Assembly (NCBI GenBank): GCA_026014485.1
Contig: JAOZIE010000023.1
Location: 248,001-312,000 of the forward strand
DNA length: 64,000 bases
Direction of reading: 5' to 3'
Origin: Candidatus Bathyarchaeota archaeon
Lineage (GTDB): Archaea; Thermoproteota; Bathyarchaeia; Bathyarchaeales; Bathycorpusculaceae
Shown here: positions 41,393 through 48,678 of the stretch, in pieces
How positions within the stretch are numbered: position 1 is the stretch's first letter
Layout: each line of letters opens with the position of its first letter
The notes under the pieces: generated by a model
What the model was told of the DNA's origin: nothing
What the model saw: only the letters and a program-made list of their open reading frames with translations
Database searches by the model: none
Made by a program: the position numbers and the translations under genes

Positions 41393-43498
41393 TTAGATTA
41401 TTTCTATTGCAACGACCATCTTTGCGCTCATGCTGCCTGTAGTGTAGTAGCCGTCAGGTCCAACAAGAATTGACCTCAAAGGTCCTGGGTCAACTGCTAA
41501 GCTTGCACCATCCAGTTGATAACCAAGGATCATTGTAAGACTGCTTGCTGTTACCTGATTTCCGCTTGAATCGTATGCGACTGCGCCTTCTCCGGAAAGT
41601 GCTCCGTAAGTATAAGTTGTTGCGTAACCGTCTGAGGCGGTGACTTTGATTGTGTTACTTGAGGTCAGGCCAAATGGTTGCAGAAGCGTAAGCATTGACA
41701 CACCAGTATATGCTCCATAGTTTGATAGCTTACCTGAACTTGACCGTGTACCGCCATTTGCAGTGATGCTTTCTATGCTGGCTAAGTCATTGGCGAATAA
41801 TGTTACGCTAGTTCCGTTTGCCGCTGTAACTGTCAGTGTTATGTTGCGGTTCATGGGTATGATCTGAATTTCAGTAATGCACTTGAGGCGTTCTTTTCCT
41901 CCGCCTAAGTCGTCTCCTGTGAGGCGTAGTGGTCCGCTGTCAGCGTCGATTGCTTCTCCGTTAACTAGGTTTGCGATAAAGATGTCCTTGTTTTCTTTAA
42001 CGCGGCTGTCGTTTAGCGCTAAGACTGTTCCGTCTGAAGCGATAACTTTTGCTACATAGCCGTCGCTGATTGCTGCATCGGTTATTGCGCCGTTGGTTGT
42101 TGCCCAATATACGAGTCTGTAGAGTGTGGTTCCTGTCCAAACGTTGTCTTTGCTGTCGGTGTAGCTTGAGCTGACTTGACTAACCTCTGCTTCAAATTCG
42201 GTGCTGGACATGGTTACTTGTTCTGTTCCAGTTATGAGCAAGTCGTATTGACTTGGTGCAGCTGAGGGTGATGGTGTCGCTGTGGGTGCGGCGGTTGGAT
42301 TTGAAGTGGGGTTAGCGGTTGCTGTAGGGCTCGGTGTTGCTGTTGGTGCCACAGTTGGAGCGGGCGTGGTGGTTACTGTCGGAGTTGTAGGGGCTGCGGG
42401 AGAAGACGAGGGGGAAGGCGAAGCCGAGGATGACGCTGATGGGTTGAGCACTATTTGGATCTCTACGATGTTTTTGACTTTCTGCTGTCCAGTTACATCC
42501 GAGCCAACTATGGTAAGTGGCCAGTATGGTTCTGAGAGTACTGCACCGTTTAATGTACCTGCAACGATGATGTTGTCGTTTAACCACACGCTGGTGTCCT
42601 CAAGGGTCGCGGAGTATCCGTCGCCAGATATAATTTTAACTGAGTAGCCTTGGTCTAAGGTGTCGTTGCTGATTCCGCCGTTATAGTTATACCATGAAAC
42701 CCATCGCCAGAGTGCTGTACCTGCCCAAACGTTGCCGTTGTCGTCGGTCCATTCTAATGTGAAGTGGTTGTAATCTGCAGTCCAATCTTGACGGTCCATG
42801 CTGTACGGCTCAGTGTCGCCTGTGGAGTCAACCGTTACGGTCCAGTCTCTCACGTTGTTAGTGACTTCTATTTTGGATACCATCTTTGTCCAGAAGTGTC
42901 CCTCGGTGAGTAGACCTTCAGGTCCTAAGACGCCGATTCTGAGGGGTCCTTGCTCAGAAGGCAAAACGGCGCCGTCCATCAAGTAGTTTGCTGTCATAGT
43001 CATTGGTTGAGTGGCTTCTTTTTCACTGCCCGTTACGGGGTCGTAGGTTGTGAAGCCGTTTCCGTTGGCTTGGTCGTAGGTGTAGACCATTGAGTATCCA
43101 TCGGAAGCGGTGATGGTGAGTGTCTGGGTGCTGGTTATCCCGCCTACTAAGTCGCATAGTGTCAAAATGGGGACGCCGGTGTATGAGCCTACGGCTGCGA
43201 TGTATCCGCCGCTGCTTTTGTATCCAGCGTTTTCGGTGTACGCGTCAAGGGCTGCTATGTCGTCTGCATGCAAGACAACTTGGTCTCCGTTTGCGCCGAT
43301 GACAGTCAACGTCATCTCGGGCAATGTGACTGCTGGGCTTGAGCTAGGATTAGCGCTTGGGCTGGGACTCGGCGAGGTGGCTGGCTGCGAAAACAAGCTT
43401 GGAGCTTGCCAAGCGGCGACTGCGGCTACAACGATTATGACGATAACGATTGCTGCGAGTAGTTTCGTGATTCCTTTTGTTTGAGAACTCATTCTCAT
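41393..43498 (-). CDS. surface protein with four molybdopterin-oxidoreductase-fold domains
   Basis: A 701-residue exported protein: membrane anchor (about 9-30), Pro/Ser linker (about 35-55), then four domains of the sulfite-oxidase/oxidoreductase-molybdopterin-binding-like fold. Domains 1 and 4 (about 58-208 and 550-700) are alike (YTGVPILTLCDLVGG vs YTGVSMLTLLQPFGL; TASDGYSMVYTYD vs TASDGYATTYTYG; GPLRIGVLGPEG vs GPLRSILVGPDG). Domains 2 and 3 (about 212-345, 415-545) form a second pair (VWAGTALWRWVSW vs VWTGTTLYRLVYW). A Thr/Pro/Ala linker lies at 347-412. Enzyme residues such as the cofactor cysteine are not apparent. It starts with GGAGAGAAAA before ATG and leads the wtpABC-like operon. 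Confidence 0.8.
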   Translation of the reverse strand: MRMSSQTKGITKLLAAIVIVIIVVAAVAAWQAPSLFSQPATSPSPSPSANPSSSPAVTLPEMTLTVIGANGDQVVLHADDIAALDAYTENAGYKSSGGYIAAVGSYTGVPILTLCDLVGGITSTQTLTITASDGYSMVYTYDQANGNGFTTYDPVTGSEKEATQPMTMTANYLMDGAVLPSEQGPLRIGVLGPEGLLTEGHFWTKMVSKIEVTNNVRDWTVTVDSTGDTEPYSMDRQDWTADYNHFTLEWTDDNGNVWAGTALWRWVSWYNYNGGISNDTLDQGYSVKIISGDGYSATLEDTSVWLNDNIIVAGTLNGAVLSEPYWPLTIVGSDVTGQQKVKNIVEIQIVLNPSASSSASPSPSSSPAAPTTPTVTTTPAPTVAPTATPSPTATANPTSNPTAAPTATPSPSAAPSQYDLLITGTEQVTMSSTEFEAEVSQVSSSYTDSKDNVWTGTTLYRLVYWATTNGAITDAAISDGYVAKVIASDGTVLALNDSRVKENKDIFIANLVNGEAIDADSGPLRLTGDDLGGGKERLKCITEIQIIPMNRNITLTVTAANGTSVTLFANDLASIESITANGGTRSSSGKLSNYGAYTGVSMLTLLQPFGLTSSNTIKVTASDGYATTYTYGALSGEGAVAYDSSGNQVTASSLTMILGYQLDGASLAVDPGPLRSILVGPDGYYTTGSMSAKMVVAIEII

Positions 43499-43664
43499 TT
43501 TTCTCTCCTTACGTGCGCAAAATCAGCGTTGTGCATATAAAAACATTTCGAAACTGCGGCTAAAATTCCATCAACAACTACAGTGTAAAAAGAATAAACC
43601 GAAAAAGCAGCTTCAGCTTTTCTGCCAACATTACAACTTCTCTCATGGTAATTATGCGGATAAC

Positions 43665-44795
43665 TCAGGAGACTTTAGAAAGGGGCGTAGCTGTTGCCCC
43701 GCGGGTTTTTCTCCAAAAAACTGTTGCTGCCGTACAAAGAGTTAGCAAGATGACTGCGGCGATTACGCTGGGAAACTCTGGGATTTCGGTGTTTTCGTTT
43801 ACTGCGGCGGCGTTCCAGAAGTTAGTGCTTAACGTAAACTGGTTGTCCTCGTCGGTCATGAAGGTGTTTGCATAAAGGAGAAAGGTCTTCACATCAATTA
43901 CGTTGTGAACGGTGTCAAACGTCAGAATCCTTAGGCTTGCTGAACCTAACTCGTTGTCTTTTTCTTGGCGGTTAAACACTAGTTCGTGCCTGTCTCCGAC
44001 CTGTGTTCGGATTCCAGAATGCACCAAAGGATAAACGTGTCCGCTCAGCGTCAAGAAAACACTTTCGTGAGTGGCTAAGACGGTGCGCCTTAAATTCATC
44101 GCCCAAGATTCGTATCCGCTTGTTCGGTTAACGTAGAAGTGCGTTGCTACAATAGCATGGGATTCTGGGTGGGTATCCAAAAGGTTATTGGTCCACGTTA
44201 GAGCTGCATCGTCAGCGTTGAATGCAAGGTTTACAATCAGGAAATCCATGTCTGAAGCGGTAAAGTGGACCGCAGTACTTATTCCGTCACCGTAGCTGCC
44301 TATCCAGTAAGGCTTTGCCTGCAAGGCTGCGGGGTTAAACGCTGCATACTGGTTGCCAATCCAGCAGGTCTGGTTGTAATCGTGGTTTCCTGCATCCCAA
44401 CAGTAGGGTATACCTGCGTCCAAGAATCTGCTTATCGAACTGTTTGCGTCAACCCATTGTGTCTGGTTACCCTCAGTTTCCACAATGTCCCCCGTGTGAA
44501 TTACCATTTGAACATTGTATTTGTCTACGTTGTTGACTATCCAGCGGCAGAGGCTGTCAAAGTATGTGGGGTACCTCTCTGCAAGATACTGGGTGTCTGT
44601 TATCCAGATTATCGAGAAGTTTTCGCCTGTTCCCACTGCAGGAGCCACCGTTAAGGCAGAGTCCGAAAGCGCTGTTGCCTCAGGCAGAACTTTGGCTGAG
44701 ACGCAGCAGGGTTGGCAACTGCTTTGAATGGGTGTCATTAGCACGGCGACAAACACAAGCGCCACCGCAACCTTAAATACAGAACGCGTTTTCAT
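43665..44795 (-). CDS. secreted metallophosphoesterase with PEF-type C-terminal sorting signal
   Basis: A 376-residue exported calcineurin-like phosphoesterase. A signal peptide (about 5-25) is followed by a catalytic domain with ITDTQYLAE near 68-76, HTGDIVET near 100-107, DAGNHDYN near 133-140 and a late SGHVYPLVHSG. The C-terminus reads EIPEFPSVIAAVILLTLCTA then WRKTRG: a PEF motif, hydrophobic helix and basic end, as in archaeosortase substrates. ATG at 44795 is chosen; the frame extends three codons further. It is the gene upstream of the 701-residue surface protein, with 166 bases between. Confidence 0.85.
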   Translation of the reverse strand: MKTRSVFKVAVALVFVAVLMTPIQSSCQPCCVSAKVLPEATALSDSALTVAPAVGTGENFSIIWITDTQYLAERYPTYFDSLCRWIVNNVDKYNVQMVIHTGDIVETEGNQTQWVDANSSISRFLDAGIPYCWDAGNHDYNQTCWIGNQYAAFNPAALQAKPYWIGSYGDGISTAVHFTASDMDFLIVNLAFNADDAALTWTNNLLDTHPESHAIVATHFYVNRTSGYESWAMNLRRTVLATHESVFLTLSGHVYPLVHSGIRTQVGDRHELVFNRQEKDNELGSASLRILTFDTVHNVIDVKTFLLYANTFMTDEDNQFTLSTNFWNAAAVNENTEIPEFPSVIAAVILLTLCTAATVFWRKTRGATATPLSKVS

Positions 44796-44958
44796 GGTTA
44801 ACATTCCTTGCGATTCAAGCTTGCCTGCTTTTACTATGCTGCGAAAGCTTATTTAACGGCAACGTTGTGTCTATTAAAACATATCGGTTCACTGTTCCTC
44901 AAATATCGGTAACCGTGCAACCGCCATTTTACAAGAGGAAGAAGAGGGAAAGCAGAAC

Positions 44959-45879
44959 ATGAAGACGAAAAATGCCGTATTTGCTGCCATCTTAGTTGTT
45001 GTTTTGGTTGTTGCTGCGTTTGCCGTATACTTCACCCAAGTTCACCCTGCCGAAAATTCTTCGTTGCCCGCTGGTGAACCACCACAGTGGCAAATCAACC
45101 TCACAGGCAACGTGGATCAAGAGAAAACTTTAACAATCAACGACCTCACTCAGATGCCCCTCACAAACGTCACTACCGTTATTAACGGCGAAAACGCAAC
45201 GTACGTTGGGGTTCCATTCTACGACTTCTGCAACCTGACGGGTATGCAGTGGGATGTGGGACCCATCGAAGTCATCAGCGCAGATGGCACAATCGGAACT
45301 ATGAACATTTTTCAGGCATACAACAGCAGCGCGTACCCCTACTACTACACAAACAACGTCATCACCTTGGTTTTCGTGAAGAATGGGCAGTGGATGACCG
45401 AAGAAACTGGGGGACCCGTGAAGCTGGTTGCCCCATACTTCTCCGCGGAGTACCAAGTTGACAGCGTCGCCGAAATCCGCTTCAAGCCCTGGCTGATGTA
45501 CATAACAGGGGAAGTGGAGAACCCGCTGGTTATAACCCGCGCCAACCTCACCAGCTACCCCTCAACCACAGTGTATGCCGAATTCGCGCCCAGCGTGAAA
45601 CGGTGGGCAAACTGGACTGGACTGCCCATCCTGGATGTTCTGGAACTCGCCAACATGACCGCACGAGCCGAAAAAATCACCGTGGTCGCGGTGGATGGCT
45701 ACGTGAAAAACTACACGCTTACTCAGGTTGCCGACGGAAACATGCTCATCGGATACGCGGAAAACGACCAGCCGCTGCCGCATACTGACGGCGGACCCTA
45801 CAGGCTGTTTGCTCCCACAGACCAGTACAAGTGGGCGCAGTTCTGGGTGAAATTTGTCTCCGAAATTATAGTCTCATAA
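44959..45879 (+). CDS. surface protein with two molybdopterin-oxidoreductase-fold domains
   Basis: A 306-residue exported protein with an N-terminal membrane segment (about 7-25). Two domains resemble those of the 701-residue protein nearby: domain 1 (about 38-170) has TYVGVPFYDFCNLTGM and GGPVKLVAPYFSAEYQVDSV, and domain 2 (about 175-306) has RWANWTGLPILDVLELANM, VVAVDGYVKNYTL and GGPYRLFAPTDQYKWAQFWV. This order and these motifs match the oxidoreductase molybdopterin-binding fold, again without an obvious cofactor cysteine. It is divergent to the phosphoesterase and followed by a 40-residue membrane protein gene. Confidence 0.75.
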   Translation: MKTKNAVFAAILVVVLVVAAFAVYFTQVHPAENSSLPAGEPPQWQINLTGNVDQEKTLTINDLTQMPLTNVTTVINGENATYVGVPFYDFCNLTGMQWDVGPIEVISADGTIGTMNIFQAYNSSAYPYYYTNNVITLVFVKNGQWMTEETGGPVKLVAPYFSAEYQVDSVAEIRFKPWLMYITGEVENPLVITRANLTSYPSTTVYAEFAPSVKRWANWTGLPILDVLELANMTARAEKITVVAVDGYVKNYTLTQVADGNMLIGYAENDQPLPHTDGGPYRLFAPTDQYKWAQFWVKFVSEIIVS

Positions 45880-45919
45880 CAGGAGCAAAAGACGCTGGAT
45901 GCCTGTGTGTATGTCTAAG

Positions 45920-45927
45920 TTTAAATA
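45920..45927 (+). promoter_or_regulatory. TATA box of the 40-residue membrane protein
   Basis: TTTAAATA preceded by CTAAG, about 45 bases before the ATG at 45969; the predicted start leaves a leader with AGAGGAACC. Confidence 0.45.
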
Positions 45928-45968
45928 CCTAAATGCAACATCAAATATGCAGCAAAGAGGAACCTGAC

Positions 45969-46091
45969 ATGGACTTAGGTGCATATTTCCAAATACTCAT
46001 CGGCTCATTAATGACAGCGACCTTCATCACGCTCCTGTTGATAATTCTCAACGGTTACTTTGGCAAAGACGAAGAATCCGAGAAAGAGTAA
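45969..46091 (+). CDS. 40-residue single-helix membrane protein
   Basis: ATG at 45969, TAA at 46089-46091. One membrane helix (about 6-28, rich in Leu/Ile with Thr) follows MDLGAYFQ, and an acidic tail ends KDEESEKE. GAGG stands eleven bases before ATG and a TATA box 45 bases before. The architecture suggests a small membrane-protein subunit; no family recognised. Confidence 0.6.
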   Translation: MDLGAYFQILIGSLMTATFITLLLIILNGYFGKDEESEKE

Positions 46092-46156
46092 CAATCTCTC
46101 TTTTCCTATCTTCTCTGCGGAAACCCAAAAGAAACTTGATACGCGGTTTTTGGAGT

Positions 46157-46870
46157 TTAGTCTCGTTGCAAGAGGCTTATTGTTTGCGTCACCAACGGAA
46201 CGTAGTTTTGTTTAAGTTCGTAGGTCACGTTTAAGCCGTTTCTTGTTTCCTGAATTAATCCCGTGTCGCGGAGCCTGTGCATCTGCCACGTTAAGCCCTG
46301 TGATGAGATTTTTAGGTTCACGGCTAACTCGTGGTGTGAAACGTGTTTTCCATGTAGCAACGCCTGCAATATGCTTTTGACTGTGCCCAGTCTCACTGCG
46401 GCTATAGTTTCCATTTCGGCTTTCGAAAACTTGCCTGCGGCGAAGAACCGTTTGTATCTTCCTTTGCGAAAGCTAGTAATCAATCCGCTTCTCTTCAGTT
46501 GCGCAAGATGGAACTGAACCACGCCGATGGATAATCCGAGCCCTCCGCATATTGCTCGGAACTGGACGCCTGGGTTAGACCTGATGAAACCGTAGATTTC
46601 CATTCTTGTGTTGTTTTCTGGGAGTGGTGCCTTCTCCGAAACGATTGTTTGGGAGCTGAAGGTAGCTGTCCAGAAAGCGGAGACTTCAAAGTGCGGCACA
46701 GGCGAATTCAAAAGTAAAGACAGGACTTTGCCATTTAATTTTTGGTTAACTGCGTCTTGGACGTTTTGAGTCCACGCGTCTATTTCACTTTGACTCTGAA
46801 CCATCACTGCCAACGAAAAAACCATTATGAAAACTAGGCATAACGCCATCAGACCTCGGTTCAGCTTCAC
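46157..46870 (-). CDS. membrane-anchored regulator with two winged-helix domains
   Basis: A 237-residue protein. The first 25 residues are a membrane helix (LMALCLVFIMVFSLAVMV). A short extracytoplasmic or linker stretch follows, then two winged-helix domains: about 90-150 (YGFIRSNPGVQFRAICGGLG, then VVQFHLAQLKRSGLI) and 165-230 (LGTVKSILQALLHGKHVSHH, then GLTWQMHRLRDTGLI). GTG at 46870 with GGAG seven bases upstream is preferred; the frame continues to a TTG at 46927. It lies 106 bases after the tube-adaptor-like gene in the same direction and could control or sense that locus. Confidence 0.75.
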   Translation of the reverse strand: MKLNRGLMALCLVFIMVFSLAVMVQSQSEIDAWTQNVQDAVNQKLNGKVLSLLLNSPVPHFEVSAFWTATFSSQTIVSEKAPLPENNTRMEIYGFIRSNPGVQFRAICGGLGLSIGVVQFHLAQLKRSGLITSFRKGRYKRFFAAGKFSKAEMETIAAVRLGTVKSILQALLHGKHVSHHELAVNLKISSQGLTWQMHRLRDTGLIQETRNGLNVTYELKQNYVPLVTQTISLLQRD

Positions 46871-46976
46871 GGTGAATCTCCCACCTCTACTGTCCAATAA
46901 ACCGTTTTTATTTTTATCTGTAAACAAATGTACTACTACAGTTTGCAGCAGGAAAAATTCGGTTTAAGACAACTGG

Positions 46977-47741
46977 CTACTTGAGTTTTTTCAGTTTTGC
47001 AGTAGCCGATTTCTTTTTCACGGATACTTTCAAAGCTCCTGCTTGACTTGTTGCCGCTTTTACTACTGTTTTAGTCACAGTTTTAGTCGTCGAAGTCTTC
47101 GGGGTTTGGTCTGCAACTTGGCTGAGAACCGTGTTGCCGACAGACTGCCTGTAGAGTTCCGCAAGCGCCGTGTTTAGGTTTTTGTGGTTTTTGCAGATGT
47201 TGTAGCTTATCGAGTTGCCCTTAAGCTCTGAGAGCGGCAGCACCCTCATGCATAGGTCTATGTTTGCGCGGATAGGGTTCAGATTCAAGTCGAAGGCTTC
47301 CTCAGTGACTTTCATGCTGACTATCCTTGTAGGGAGCAGCCGTTGAGTTCCCCAGAAGAACAGAACGATTTTGGATTCCGCTTTCGCGTTTGGGTCAGCA
47401 GTGGGGGACATCATGGACTCCAACGTAGCAAGTGCGGGGTGTAAACCTGCTTTGGATACGCTCACGTTTTCTTCAGGTCGCTCCAGTTGGTCTGCAGCGT
47501 CAAGTTCAAGCGTTAAATAGATGAGTTCAACGGGCGGCGCTGCTGTGGGCGGCGCGCTGGATTCTGCAACGGGGGTTCCGTCTGGGTTAAGGTAGGCGAG
47601 GGTGCGAACCAGCTTTTCTGGGTTATACTGGAAAACAAAAGCTGTCGCGTTTTCCGTTACGGTCTGAGCGGAGGCTTCAACGGCTATCAACGCAGCTTTG
47701 AGGGCTTTGACTCTTGCCGGGGACGACCTTGACATGCGCAT
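46977..47741 (-). CDS. contractile-injection/phage-tail tube-associated protein (CIS tube/Afp7-like)
   Basis: A 254-residue protein. The N-terminal domain (about 25-185) resembles the tube-cap/adaptor proteins of contractile injection systems: AFVFQYNPEKLVRTL near 32-46, LIYLTLELDAADQLE near 72-86, KIVLFFWGTQRLLPTRIVSM near 126-145, and EEAFDLNLNPIRANIDLCMRV near 150-170. The C-terminal tail is Lys/Thr-rich, low complexity (about 215-254), where relatives carry LysM. It starts seven bases after the tube protein. No sheath, baseplate, spike, ATPase or terminator gene is adjacent, so it forms only an orphan pair. Confidence 0.7.
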   Translation of the reverse strand: MRMSRSSPARVKALKAALIAVEASAQTVTENATAFVFQYNPEKLVRTLAYLNPDGTPVAESSAPPTAAPPVELIYLTLELDAADQLERPEENVSVSKAGLHPALATLESMMSPTADPNAKAESKIVLFFWGTQRLLPTRIVSMKVTEEAFDLNLNPIRANIDLCMRVLPLSELKGNSISYNICKNHKNLNTALAELYRQSVGNTVLSQVADQTPKTSTTKTVTKTVVKAATSQAGALKVSVKKKSATAKLKKLK

Positions 47742-47748
47742 TCCCCGT

Positions 47749-48267
47749 CTAACTGGATTTAGATGGCTCTGCAGGTTCCGTTACGGCTGTGTCTCTTTCC
47801 CAGCCTTCGTTCTCCAACTTCAACACCTGAATGGCAACAGCGTTTCCGTTTGCGTCCAGCTCAGGCAATGCTTGAAACTCTGAAACCCAGCACCGATACA
47901 AAACGTAGACAAAAGCACGTTGTCCTGCTTCGTTGTAGAATTCGATGGTTATGTCTTTGCGGAAGTCCTTCAGAGAAACCTCAGTACCTGACCCAGAGCC
48001 GAAGTCCCAGACTTTGTTTGCCCACCGCTCGAATTCAGGGTCGTGGGTTACGCCCCGCTCCAGCACAACGGGGTCATAGCGGGTTCTGCCGGGTGATTTT
48101 CTTTCAGTGCTGGGGTCGCCGCCTTCCCTATGCGTGACCACTTCTGTGACTCGCCTTAATGGGCTGATTTTTGAGACTCCTGCAACGTATTTGCCGTCCC
48201 ACTTGATTCGGAACTTGAAGTTCTTGTAAGGGTCAAATCTGTTGGGGTTCACTGTGAATTGAGGCAT
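47749..48267 (-). CDS. phage-tail/injection-system tube protein (gp19-like)
   Basis: A 172-residue protein of the T4 gp19-like tube family: NPNRFDPYKNFKFRIKWDGK near 6-25, VAGVSKISPLRRVTEVVTHR near 27-46, GGDPSTERKSPGRTRYDPVV near 47-66, VLERGVTHDPEFERWAN, DITIEFYNEAGQRAFVYVLY near 104-123 and VSEFQALPELDANGNAVAIQ near 127-146. The pattern (strand pairs, D-x-E-x-W, FYN..G) is that of inner tube subunits, which stack into hexameric tubes. ATG at 48267 with GGTGAT is preferred over the extended frame to 48336. It leads the pair with the adaptor-like gene. Confidence 0.78.
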   Translation of the reverse strand: MPQFTVNPNRFDPYKNFKFRIKWDGKYVAGVSKISPLRRVTEVVTHREGGDPSTERKSPGRTRYDPVVLERGVTHDPEFERWANKVWDFGSGSGTEVSLKDFRKDITIEFYNEAGQRAFVYVLYRCWVSEFQALPELDANGNAVAIQVLKLENEGWERDTAVTEPAEPSKSS

Positions 48268-48489
48268 TAAATCACCTGTTATTTCCCTATCAAGCTGACT
48301 GCGTTTATTATTCTTGCGGTTACCTGCCCTCCACATTTGCTACAAATTTTTTCTTGGGCAACAGAAGTGCATGGTTTGCTTGGTTTAATTCCGCGTTGCT
48401 CACCCGGACAGGCGGGTTGTAGCAGTATGCTGCTCCGAAAGCTTAATTTCGAAAGGCTGAGTTAAATTGTCCAATGCAGAGGCGATTGA

Positions 48490-48630
48490 GTGAACAAAGA
48501 AACTGAAGACCTGCCTCGTTGCGAAAAATGCGGAGAGCTCATAGACAACTGCAAATGTGCTTGTCCATACTGCGGTGAAACTTCTGGCTGCGACTGCTGC
48601 ACAGGCTACGGCAAAGCAACAGGCGGATAA
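48490..48630 (+). CDS. 46-residue cysteine-rich zinc-ribbon-like microprotein
   Basis: GTG at 48490, TAA at 48628-48630. Ten residues in it are rare-type: CEKCG near 11-15, CKCACPYCG near 22-30 and CDCC near 35-38. This pattern fits two zinc knuckles. It lies between the divergent tube gene and the 2-oxoacid oxidoreductase operon. GGCGATTGA stands before the GTG. No family recognised; short length makes it uncertain. Confidence 0.5.
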   Translation: MNKETEDLPRCEKCGELIDNCKCACPYCGETSGCDCCTGYGKATGG

Positions 48631-48678
48631 ACGACAAAGCTCTCGTTCGCTTCTTCTTATGTTTGGGTGAACAGCGAA

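Noticed and set aside
48337-48489. Possible RNA gene from the ACCCGGACAGGCGGGT hairpin
   Set aside because: Short single stem with no promoter or supporting context.
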